A program made the position numbers and the translations under genes. A stretch of DNA of 64,000 nt from Marthasterias glacialis (Eukaryota; Echinodermata; Asteroidea; Forcipulatida; Asteriidae). Under the pieces are notes generated by a model, which had not been told where the DNA came from, did no database searches, and was given only the letters and a program-made list of their open reading frames with translations. Below, piece after piece: positions 1 to 10,700 of the stretch (positions within the stretch are counted from its first letter, which is position 1; the number at the start of each line of letters is the position of its first letter). The stretch spans positions 9,106,351 through 9,170,350 of the forward strand of contig OU452235.1 in assembly GCA_911728455.2 (NCBI GenBank). The letters run 5' to 3'.

Positions 1-1195
1 TTCATTGAATTGGAACGCCTAAAACTAAAAGCAAGAGACAAATTACACTGAAGGTTCAGAAGCTTGTGACTGAGATAATAAATTTACGACATAATTATTC
101 CGACTTCGACAAAGCTGATGTTAAAACTCAGATGTTTTGCATTATTGGGACTTTAAACAGTTAATTGGCTTTTGCTGGCATTCATTTAGAAGCAAAAACC
201 CAGTACTGCCGTGGGTATTATAATGATACGGTACAATTTTAAATCTTCTCGTCGATCTGCATTTCTAACAGGCGCGGCAAGTCTCCCCCACTGGGAAACA
301 TCAATGTCAAGTTATCGGCAAAGACAAATGTACCATTCAGTATATATACAATAATACCCATGTTATAGCCAAAACTATCATTGGCAACTCCAGAAACAGT
401 TTACAATAATTAACCTATTTATATCAAAGGATTTACTTACCAACAAGAGTAAAAGAATCAACAATACTCCCATTGTTTTTTATTTTTTTATATGTATTTT
501 TTGTGACAAAGTAAGACACTATTTCTTGAACCGTGGCTGTTAAGAGAGTGGTAGAAGAACCCCAATGAAAACAAAGCTGCAGCTCAGTACATACAATATC
601 CTTTTCTTTATTTATATTAATGATGTCTAAAAGTTCATCGAAAAAGGCTACTCAAAGCTATGGCCCTAAAATTGTTTGCGGGGTTTGCCCATTTGCTTTT
701 ATATGGACCACGGTACCCCTAAATACAAGCATTTCCAGTGGTTATCCTGTGACACAACGTTGTAGTGAACAAAGCACTTAAACAATGCATGGTTAAAATT
801 AATGATTTTTTTAAAACAAATTTAGTAAATAACCAGATTCAAATTTAACTCAAAATTGTTCATACTGATGGTTTGTAAAAAGTTTAATTTTCATATTTTT
901 GATTTGGTTTTCTTCAAACATGTCCCGTATTACTTTTTTTCTCTCAAAATGCCGGCATCATAAAATAATGCCCTCAATAAGTTCGTGTGATGCAAAACCT
1001 ATAGGCCTAATTGTTTACAATGGTGGGAATAATAGGCCAAACTGACTGCCTTACGAAGTGGCTCCAAGGTCAAACTCATTAACGTACACTCATTTTCCAA
1101 TAGATAAAATCCTTTATAATAGATGTTAATTTTTGCATCGGGATAAAGAAGGTTAATTGTGTTATTTGTTACAGATTCGAACTGCCTCTAGCTGC
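1..1195. other. Non-coding AT-rich sequence, nothing recognised
   Basis: No open frame with domain content or splice-consistent coding signal was found on either strand. I see no inverted-repeat element here. Confidence 0.5.
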
Positions 1196-1201
1196 TGGGC
1201 A

Positions 1202-1370
1202 ATCTCGGTAGTCTAGTTGGTAAGACATCTGCTCTAGAATGGTGGGAGTTGTGGGTTCGAATCCCACCCGAGGAATACGTCTTTGAGTTTTTTCACAGGA
1301 CTCGGGAAAGTACTGAGTATACAGTGCTTAACACACATAAGTAACGTTAGATTGTGATCAAGCAATAAGA
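1202..1370 (+). repeat. tRNA-derived SINE
   Basis: The head looks like a tRNA gene: an A-box-like TAGTCTAGTTGG near 1209, a perfect B box GGTTCGAATCC near 1255, and a perfect 5-bp T-arm. The anticodon stem pairs only through wobbles and the acceptor stem has mismatches. A non-tRNA body with AGTACTGAGTATACAGTGC follows. This fits a SINE with an RNA polymerase III promoter better than a working tRNA gene. Confidence 0.55.
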
Positions 1371-2099
1371 CAATCTACATTACTTGTAACCCGAGTCAAA
1401 TAGTTAAAGATGTTAAAAAAATAATATGAAGATAGTTACCTTTAGGCTTAATCAGCGTTACTCAAGTAGGCCTAGATGTGTGGTTTCGACAACGGCACAA
1501 TAAACGAAGTCAAAGTCAAACGAGTCGCGAATGATTCGCCAACGAACCGTCAACGCTTTTAGCCAACTTGTCATACAATTGAAGCCAATGCATTAGTTGC
1601 GGCCGGGGATCGCCTGGGCTGTTCGCCTTTATGTAAGTCGTGCATGGCATTTCGGATGGCATACTGCAGAACAAAAGACACCACTCCGCGATGTGGCAAA
1701 GCCACAAGGGCTTGGAACCATTTAATCTAATAAATTATTCATTTATTCAATACGTTAAGTTAAGTGCACCAATCAGACTACCCGCCAATTTAATTCATTA
1801 CTATAATGGCTTCGTGAAAAACAACGCTATTTTCAAATCACTTGGGCAACTAAAATAAAAGTGATTTCTGACTGCAGGAATTGCAGATGTCTAAATTATT
1901 CCGTTTGGTATTCAGTTTACTTATCAGTATCAATAATAATAACATTGTATTATGTTTGTTGCAGGCCTGAAGATACATGATGCCCACCGAACGCATTCCG
2001 TTTGATATTCAGTTTACTAGCAACAATCCCACTTATCTATGTTTGCGTAACCGAGGTGGGGTGGGGAGCACGGTGTCTTACCCCCTCCCCGAACTCTTG

Positions 2100-2385
2100 C
2101 GACCCAAATGAGAACGAAAAAGTGCACAAATGAATGGTTCGATACATAAAATAGCCCCCCTCCAAAAAAGTATTGTTACGCTATTGCTTTTCCCAGTGCG
2201 GTTATGATCCATGCAAGTTCTTTTTGCTGCATAAAACCACATGAGTTCAAGAAAAAAAAAGTCACATGAGATCGAAAAAGTGCACAAATGAATGGTTCGA
2301 TACATTAAATACCCACGCAAAGGCTTGTTACGCTATTGCTTTTCCCTGTGCTTTCTACGCACAGTTCTTTTTCTTGTTTGCTCGA
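2100..2385. repeat. Direct duplication, about 160-175 bp per unit
   Basis: Two adjacent units share AAAAAGTGCACAAATGAATG, GGTTCGATACAT and TTGTTACGCTATTGCTTTTC, starting near 2116 and 2275. The second unit is shorter in its middle. No coding role is seen. Confidence 0.6.
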
Positions 2386-2399
2386 CGTCCTTTATAGGA

Positions 2400-4047
2400 G
2401 AAGATTCCTATTGGTAAACTTGGCAAATGTAATGAACTAGTTGTCAGAAATGTCCTACAAAATCGGGTAAGAAAAACAACAAAATGGTGCTTTTGCGGGT
2501 CGGTCGCTTCACCACTTAGCGTTGCTATTATATTTCGTTGCGGGTTCTCACCTTGACTTGAGGCTAATGAGCAGTCTACAAAGCGAGGACGGCTGACATC
2601 ATTTTAGATGATACAAAACTTGGTTTGTATACAGTCACTTTATTGAGATCTGGGTTTGTATACAATTGGAGTGCTCACGTCTCGTAACCTATTTCATAAG
2701 TTATTGGAGCGATGTAAATTACGGCCAAGAAATCAAAGTATTGAATTTGTTCAAAATATATCGCTGGAAAATATCGGTTGACCGTGGGAAGGCATTTACG
2801 CCGCCCCAATCCGATGGAAAAATAGCAATCAAATTTACCATTTGCATCTGCCTCTTTTTTACTTGACAAATCACAAATATTCTATTTAGCTTTTTACCGT
2901 CGCCCTTCATTACTCTACTGCTTAATTTAGCCTTCATTACTCTACCACCTGATTGTATTTTCATGAGGCTCGACTCCCCATCAGGTAGCCCCGTGCGGCA
3001 AATAAATTAATGTGAGAATATTGCCACCACTTTGTTATAGGTCTAAAGACAATATAAAAGGAAAAAAATGACTGGGCTGATGAACAAGACAGGGGGAGCA
3101 CTAGATTGACTACGAAGCCCAGGAAAGGGCCAGAGGTAGCATGACGAGAAAGAGAGAAAGATAGGGAGGGAGGAGGGGAGAGATAGAGAGAAAGAGAGAG
3201 AGGGGGAGAAAAAAAGAACAGATGCTAATTGTTCGAGCGGTTTTAAAAAACCGCTGCAAACGATAACTTGTTCAGAATAATGGGCCAATCACTCAAACAA
3301 TCTGACACCTACGATTTCTTTTTTCACTATATGCCCTTCCTGGGCTTAATATGTTGGCTCTGGCGCTAAACAATCTTAAACAGTTTTGCTGAAAATGGTC
3401 AGCAAATCCATCTGCTATAGTTGACGGATCGTTGACTCTGAAGGAACGGTTGACGGGCAATCTGAGCATTGCTTAAGCTTCATGGCGTCGGCAATGTTCT
3501 TGCAGGCACATAGGCTTCAAAACGACGGCTAATGGCAACGCAAAGCACCATGGACATTTTGATATTAAAGTCAATACGATCAGACGAAATTATCGTTTAA
3601 TGACTTTTATGAGCTATGTCTGTACCTCATTGGTACAAGAGAAGGCTACCCAAGATGAAATATTCTACCTTTACATTGGATTCTGCCCCAGCTCCAAATG
3701 ATCATGATGAAGGGATCGCAACGTCCGTCGCCTCTGTAAAGTCACAGTCCCATTAAGGCACCGGCAATTACACAACTACCTAGCTTTATGTGATCAAATA
3801 AGATATTTAAGGATTCTAAGGCTACAAGTGAAAACAAATGAAAAGGTGCTGTGAGAGTCAAATTACTGGACATTTATGATTTCAAACAAGCCAATGAAAG
3901 AGGAAAATACAAAGTTTTCAGTTGAAAGGTTACTAGTAGTATTAAAACTACAATGCGAACAGCTGACGTCTGTGCCCTCAAGCTTGCTGCGTTGTTCTGT
4001 TCTTGTGGCGCGCGTCTTTATGTTGGTGTCTGATCTGCCCCAGGAAT
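2400..4047. other. Non-coding stretch with a purine-rich tract
   Basis: No gene is supported here. Positions 3143-3215 form a GA-rich purine tract on the + strand. The region near 2740-2800 resembles 5755-5815 (shared words TATTGA, TTTGTTCAAA and GGCATTTACGC), so it may be an old dispersed duplicate. Confidence 0.4.
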
Positions 4048-4243
4048 CCGGGTCAATAGACCTTTATCATGCTGCCACCATCTTGGTCATGTGCCCTGCA
4101 TCCGATACAGTAGTGGATGCTGATGTTCGTTGTTCAAAAAAGGACCTGACTGTTTGCCCTGCCAGCCTCGGTTTGGTTACATTGATTTGAATGGGAGAAA
4201 AACAAGATGGCTGCACCATGATAAAGGTCTCTTCTGACCCGGG
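4048..4243. mobile_element. MITE with terminal inverted repeats
   Basis: The left end CCGGGTCAATAGACCTTTAT is mirrored on the right by ATAAAGGTCTCTTCTGACCC, and the adjacent CATG and GGCTGCACC words also pair. A related fragment lies at about 6690-6790. The element is short, non-coding and hairpin-forming. Confidence 0.6.
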
Positions 4244-5502
4244 AGTTTTTAGAGTGTAACAATCAAGCTCCCAAATCGTTAGATTTTGACACATTCTTCC
4301 CTGGTAGTCTTGCCCTGTGAATAATTTCGTTAAGATTTGACGGGAAACCCAACACTATAAAAACTACCATTTTTTGATCGATTTTCACTATACTGGTTTC
4401 GCATTTAAAATATTTATTTTCACCCATATTTAAATACAAGCCAAGTTGCCCGATCTGAGGATCGGGCTTGGAGCGGTCGGTGTTGGGTGAAATGAAGGTG
4501 GGGTGGGGCGGGGGGGGGGATAAAGGGTATTGATAGATAGTTGGGGGTATAAAGTGGCTCTGACACAATCATACCATCATAACCGGCAACATGTCCTTCG
4601 TAGTTCAGGTGATTTTAAAGAATATTGTTGAGGTCTTTCATGGATGTTGGAGCAGTTGTCGTTTCTTCCTGTTTTTGAAATTGGAATTTGTAAGTCATTA
4701 CACAGGTACCAACAAAAACGTGAGCGTTCACTCGGTCAGACCTTATACACCAGATAATGTCCAGTGTTAATAAAAGCGTTGTTGGGTCCAGAAACTCGGC
4801 GACTGTACGTCGTGGATATAGAATAATGGAGATCATTATTCGCAAACCAACTAAACGGCTGCTGCATGTAAGATTTGAGAAACACCAAGAAAGTGTGGCC
4901 ATTGCAGTAATTAAGCACACGGGTCAAGAATAACACAGCACCGAAGGGAAAACAGAGGGAGTGTGTGCGAAAAACTGAATGGTCAAGAACGACGGCCGCT
5001 GCATGACAAAAAGCACCGAATAATGCGGGAAAAGCGGCAATTTGCCCGTGACGCAAAATTGACATATACGGCGGAGCCGGAAGGGCGACGACGACACCCT
5101 GTGGATTTTTTTCCGATGCGTGGGTACCCCTCCTGAGCCGCGGTACCCAGCCGTTCTGGACGCTATGTGCGACAAACATTTGAGGTTTTCGCTCTTATTA
5201 TATTAGATTTAAGAACCCATTTCCAGCGCCAAATTTGTTTATTATGCGTCCTGATTTTGCTTTTAAAATCTCCATCCCGTTGCACTCCGCTTCCCTGAAC
5301 CCCCTGCTTACGCCACTGTAATGTAAATGCACTGCACACTATCAATGTAATGGTTTAAGCAAAATAATATTCATCCTCGATGCAAATATTACATTTTGTC
5401 TTTAAGAAGTTCCGATTTTGGTCATGCAATATAGGACAATCCATGTTATTGATATCATCTGAGTTGAAAATACAGATATTAAAACAATGCAATTATAGTT
5501 AC

Positions 5503-5636
5503 CTTTAGGTTTTGCCTTGTTTGGGAAGAGTTGCGGTTTCGACAAAAACTCGTCAAAGTCAATGTCAGACGATTCGCCAACTAATCGTTGCTTGGCCAAC
5601 TCGTGAATACGCGTGAGTGATCTGAAGGACGACTTA
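5503..5636 (-). other. Exon-like open segment, unrecognised
   Basis: On the - strand an open frame containing HELAKQRLVGESSDIDFDE and FLSKPQLFPNKAKPK runs into the donor AAG/GTAACT; a possible acceptor TATAG lies at 5637-5641. A diverged copy with stop codons lies at about 1430-1600 and also ends at a GTAACT donor. This could be one exon of an unidentified gene or part of a dispersed repeat. I do not recognise the peptide. Confidence 0.2.
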
Positions 5637-5958
5637 CTATACTATCACTTATGGAATCCAAACCTGATGTGACTATAAAGTGGAAACAGCAACATCACGC
5701 GACGCATCTCTTAAGTCACTGGATCCAAGTAAATGCCCGTCAAAAGTCGAGTTATTGAGTTTGTTCAAATTAACGACCGCTGAAAAACCGTGGCAGGCAT
5801 TTACGCATCGATCAGAAGAACAGAAAGCAATAAACTGTTTTGCTCTTTGCACCTGCACTCTTTATTACTGGACCATTTGCAAAGAATCAATTTAGTCTTT
5901 GAGTACCTTGAGTACCTAATTGCTGGTAGATACATGCGCTATAATTATAACACTCCTG

Positions 5959-5959
<1 letters not shown>

Positions 5960-5992
<33 letters not shown>

Positions 5993-6003
5993 ATTATTAT
6001 TAG
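5960..6003. repeat. (TTA)n microsatellite
   Basis: An interrupted TTA trinucleotide run on the + strand. Confidence 0.8.
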
Positions 6004-6918
6004 GTTGGTTAAGGCATAGTTCAGAGCGGCAGGCCAGCCTCGCGAATTTGCGGCTGGAATTTGTGGCCTGGATTTGGTAATTCCGACTAGCTCTAGTAAA
6101 GTCACTAATTTTGACGGTTGCAAGGACTGGATAAGCGTATACGTTATCATTTGACCTATTTTGGTTTATTCGACGATTTCTCGTTAAATACAGGGCACTT
6201 GGCTTACATTCCTTTACGAAAAGGTTCTTAAAAGTATACTCAAATAATTTTTCAGTGGTAATAAGGTCCTTTTCAGAAAATTTATGATGCCGAAATTACC
6301 TTTAATGGTTCACTGTATAACTTTTTGAATCATTTCGATATTAATTAGTGATTTAGTAATCAACAATTGTAATTATTAAATCACTCTGTTTCTTCGGTTT
6401 TTTTTATATCAGTGCAATCATAGAGAAAATTCAGGCTCTTCGAATAATTTACATTCACGGATAATTTTGAGATTTTCAAACCGTAACAGTACTGAGAAGG
6501 GCAAAAACAGTCAAGCGCATTCAGAAACTATATTGCACCTGATATGAGGACACATAATTGACTATAGTCAAATTCCAAAGGGCTGTCACAGTCTTAAACA
6601 ATGTTTAAAGCTACTCATTGAACCCTTTTCACAAATCCGCCATCTTTTCCATGTTATCATGTGCTGCGATATCAGTACAGATTACTGATTCTTATTATCC
6701 CCCAAACCACGGACAGACACGGTTTGGTTACATTACCTGCAATGCAAAATAAACAAGATGGTTACATAGGATTATACTGATCTACAACTGACTAGAGGCA
6801 ATTTATATTTATATTTTTTATATGTTCACATGACATTCTTCCTTGAAAATCAGATGATTTTACTCTTCGTTCAGAAGCCAAGTGTTCTCTTGCAAGGGGC
6901 TAAGCGAGTGCCTTTTTA

Positions 6919-7631
6919 TTGAATCAAATTCTTTTGTACAGAAACGTGCTCTTAGAACAGTTAATCGTACTGACTTTTGTGCTCATTCTAATCCACTATT
7001 TACAAAAACCCAGAACTCTCAAAGTCTCTGATATTTATCTTTTACAATTTGGTATTTGTATGCATCAATTCATTTCCAGTGATTTACCCAATTCTTTTAA
7101 GAATATGTTTACACTTAATTCTCAAACCCATCAAACTAGGTGCTCAGAAGATGTTCATATCCCACGTGCTTGCACATCTAAATCCATGAATTGTATTCAT
7201 TTCCAACGTCCAGTATTGGAACTCTCTGATGTAAGAGTCTACATGGGTTTAAGAAAAAAAAGAGCTTTTAGAAAAATATAGAATCTCCCTCCGATTCCAT
7301 TGTATTGTCAATTGTATAGGCCTAACCTGTTATTAATTTCACTATTGTCTCTAAATCTATCGATTGAAAGCCGCCGTCCGGTGAAACGTTCCATGTTTTG
7401 TTAATGGTGTCCTGTTAGTGTTTGTCATGTTTGTGGATTACTCCATCATTTATGTCAAACTATACTTGTAAGTTCCTTACTATAAATATTGTTCAGTCTC
7501 CATCCAATAAGCTTGCTTTTAGGAGACTCCCTATACCTAATCATAATAATTTTATTTTAAGTACCTTATACATCTAGTATTCGGAAATTGATGGAGTGGA
7601 AATAAATTGAACTGAACTGAACTGAACTGAA
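6919..7631 (+). mobile_element. 5'-truncated LINE copy (3' end only)
   Basis: A 120-codon open frame contains FTLNSQTHQTRCSEDVHIPR and FQRPVLEL, which resemble the C-terminal tail of CR1/L2-type LINE polymerases after the reverse transcriptase. About 330 bp of AT-rich 3' sequence follow and end in tandem TGAAC units near 7605-7631. Short 3'-terminal tandem repeats are typical of CR1/L2-clade elements. No reverse transcriptase core is present, so this is a dead truncated insertion. Confidence 0.5.
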
Positions 7632-8105
7632 AATGACCAACCCATTTAAAGAAAACCGAAGCAATTTAATCAAGATAAAGTCTATAAATCGCTCATTTTT
7701 ATTGTTCGGATAATGAATTGGTTATGGTCATATATCTAGTTTCTTGTTATCCGTTATTATTAATGTCTGTGACCAAGACCGTGTCTGTAATGGCGCCTGC
7801 GGCTGTTGCTGATGTGTTGCTCAAGGCAGCCAGTTTGCTCCACCGCATGATAACGTAATGATACAGCCGCTGCCGCATGGCACCTTAAATCACTAAGATG
7901 TTATAGCTAGACATTATGGAGAATGAAAAACCATTAATTATCCCAACAATGAAGGTAAGCGATTTACAGCCTTCTTTTTGATTAAAATTGCTCTGATTGA
8001 GTGTGATTAGTCTATGGTAGGGACATTCACTTTGAAGAGGTTGGTGATTGAATTTATATTTTTTCATGCACATCAAAGTTCTTTATAGTTTTCAAGAAAT
8101 CGTGT

Positions 8106-8464
8106 TAAAGCCCCAGCTTAACATTGGCAAGAAGAAAAACAAATGTTCACAGATTTATATATGCCTTACATGGTATAAAGATAATAATGGTAGAAAACTT
8201 TCTTGAAATACTTCTCCCTGAAGTGTTATCGTTTTAAAATAATAAATTAAATAAGATCCAAATTTAGTTTTCGTCTCAGTGAGACGAAAACTCTGCCTAC
8301 AGGAATGCATACAAACATGCTGAATGAATTTTAACCGTTTTCTCGCAAACGAAACAACGAAATGAGCTGACATTTTCACAGGTTGGTTTTATTACAAATA
8401 TCTTGATTTTTGCAAAGACTGAAAGCATTTACAGTCAGTTTACTAATGTTCAGCTGGCGCTTTA
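8106..8464. mobile_element. MITE, same family as 21161-21524
   Basis: The left end TAAAGCCCCAGCTTAACATT is answered on the right by AATGTTCAGCTGGCGCTTTA. A central palindrome carries TTTTCGTCTCAGTGAGACGA. A second copy lies in the opposite orientation between the 3' ends of the two protease genes. Confidence 0.75.
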
Positions 8465-9058
8465 AGTAAAATTTAATTGTTTCAATTGACAATTATTCCT
8501 CAACGCTGATTTTTTTTTGTTAGTGTAACTATTGGTGTATAATCTTTTCCTTTCATGACATATTATTTACCACAATCCCGAGAAGATATCGACCCAAACC
8601 GTAGAAAATAATGAATTTCAGAAAAACATATGGGCTTATATGTTTCAGTTAGCAGTGTGCCGTAAATTTCAATTCACAAGACTTTTCATCGTTGTTTTTC
8701 TTCTTTCAATTGGTTTTTGGTTTTACATCAAGAACATTAGTTTGCCATTTTGTGAGCCATGCTTTCTCTGTGCTTTTAGTTTGTGTACGAGTTACCTTGA
8801 CATAACGTTTGTATCTCTGATTAAAATGTCAAAGTCGTGCGCGTCTTCGACAGGGTATCATTATTGTGCAATGTAGGCAGAAATTAGTTAATTTTCCAGC
8901 CGAATCCATGACTTTTGTTATTATTATCAAGCATATAATTGCCCCAATTGAAACATCATGATTCCATATGGTTTAGGATATACTTGAACTTTGTAAGAAG
9001 TGACCAATTATAGTATTATTTCTCAAGGCGATGACAATGGGAGTTTTTTTTTGAGATG

Positions 9059-9147
9059 CTAGGTGGCAGCAGACTTAACAGGTAAATCCATTGTTCTTTG
9101 AATTGTGTAACAAAGGAAAATTACCTAGTATGTCTACTGCCACCTAG
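9059..9147. mobile_element. Short hairpin element with CTCF-like arms
   Basis: The left arm CTAGGTGGCAGCAGAC and the right arm GTCTACTGCCACCTAG are near-perfect inverted repeats around about 57 bp. Each arm resembles the core of the CTCF binding motif (AGGTGGCAG). It could be a small MITE or a remnant of one. Confidence 0.55.
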
Positions 9148-9344
9148 TGTCCCAAAGTCCATATTCTTAAAAAGTGGCATATTTTTAACGACAATTTTGT
9201 TTTAGTTTTTGTTTCATCTAACTGAGTCTAGTTCACTCTATGTTTGAGTCTGTCTAAAACCGTGGCCCTCTTCGTCTGATTCACGCACATTACAAGTGCT
9301 TTCAGTCACTGTTTTGCCGCGTGAATTCCAATTTTAGAGACAAC

Positions 9345-9695
9345 ACTCTAAAAACTGAAGTGTTGAATCCAACACTTACATGTGTGCGGCCAGTGACTAC
9401 ACTTTGAAAGGGTTGAATCCAACATTGTTAATGTTAAATCCAGCATTTTAAAATATCACATCCAACGCCAAAGAGTTGAATCTAAAAATGTTAACTGTTA
9501 ATTCAACATTTTCAATTTTGTATCATTGAAATTGTTAAATCAGCACTTTAAATGTTGCATTAACAGTTTAAAAGCAAGATGAAACGTTTTACATGCTGGA
9601 TTTAACATTTTCAAATGTTGGATTTAACACTTTCAAAGTGTAGTCACTGACCACGTAAATGCAAGTGTTGGATTCAACTTTTCAGTTTTAAGAGT
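9345..9695. mobile_element. MITE with arms of about 85 bp
   Basis: The left ACTCTAAAAACTGAA and right TTCAGTTTTAAGAGT are inverted. The arms continue inward through GTGTTGGATTCAAC-type words and CAGTGACTACACTTTGAAAG, mirrored by CTTTCAAAGTGTAGTCACTG. No coding capacity. Confidence 0.75.
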
Positions 9696-10459
9696 AGAAG
9701 ATGTCTTACATGTTTTGGTTGCGTAAATAATTACATACACAACTTTATTCAGTAACTTTTAAGTGTGACGTTATTTTCAAATTCACATTGCTCAAAGTTA
9801 AACAAGCACACACCCACATGTGTAAACACCTGCAATCGGGGATCTCGAGTCCTAATGTTCCTATTTTGTTTGTACTTTTTGGCAACAGATCCCATTGGTT
9901 TTGTACGCACTTTTCAACTGGGGACCTTCATCTCATTTGTAATATTGGGTGGTGGGTGTGTGAGCTTGTCCACCATTTGACACTTAAGAAAATGGATCCG
10001 GGTGTTTTGACAGACCGAGGGCGTCCTTATTTTAACTGGTCGACAACTTGTGGTAGGGTGTGGACGGGCACACGCATCGTTGTGGCAACACGGAAAAAAA
10101 CACTGGAACGAAGGCCCCAACAACGTTTTTCTTTGTCAAACACTGTCCCCACTGAGGGTTTCTTTAAAAAAGGGAATAATAGAACAACAATAACATGCAC
10201 TAAATCCAGCAACAAAACATTATACAGTTGTTAAACAAACAAAAAACAAAAAAACACAAACACTTCATAGCCTAATTCCACCGGTTGGTTTCTCTGTGTG
10301 TTTTTGTCAACTGTACGTAAGGTTTTAAGTGTACTTAGTTTCCCTATCGACGAAGAACACGACTTTGTAGCAAGATATGTTATTCCAAGATAGGCATAGT
10401 ATTGGACAACACGGATGTACGATTTGTAAACAAAATACAATTTTGTTTATCTCAAACAG

Positions 10460-10700
10460 ACGCCACGACGCTTGCTTTGTACTGGTCTTGGTGTTATTGG
10501 GAACTCACCACGTATCGGCAATTTCACAGCTCTACGACACCCATGGTATATTCCAGTCGCCGAATTACCCCTTACCCTATCAAGACAACCTGAACGTACG
10601 ATGGGAAATAAACGTCAGCCCTGGATGTCGTATTCAACTGTATTTCATTGAGTTCGACTTGGAACCGGGAACCAAGGGCTGCGATGCCGACTATGTTCTG
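10460..10700 (+). CDS. MASP-like gene 1, exon 2: signal peptide core and CUB1 first half
   Basis: The acceptor follows TTATCTCAAACAG. The exon enters in phase 2 and ends in phase 0 at GTAAGG. It encodes a hydrophobic core ([15 protein letters not shown]) and CUB motifs SPNYPLPY and CDADYVLV. At 241 nt it matches the homologous exon of gene 2 exactly. PGCRIQ adds a cysteine that gene 2 lacks. Confidence 0.85.

Noticed and set aside
1202-1275. Functional tRNA gene
   Set aside because: The A and B boxes and T-arm are good, but the anticodon stem is wobble-only, the acceptor is mismatched and a SINE body follows.
4490-4525. G-quadruplex regulatory element
   Set aside because: G-runs occur at several sites (4500, 11480, 16900, 31400, 49990, 50260, 61080) inside repeats; none is tied to a promoter.
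9788-10234. 148-codon open frame upstream of gene 1
   Set aside because: It has no domain or conserved motif and overlaps frames on the other strand; chance is likely.
10377-10459. Upstream ATG at 10377 as the start of MASP-like gene 1
   Set aside because: It would put about 28 polar residues before the signal core. The acceptor at 10458-10459 with phase 2 and a 241-nt exon equals gene 2 exactly, so the start is in an unseen upstream exon.
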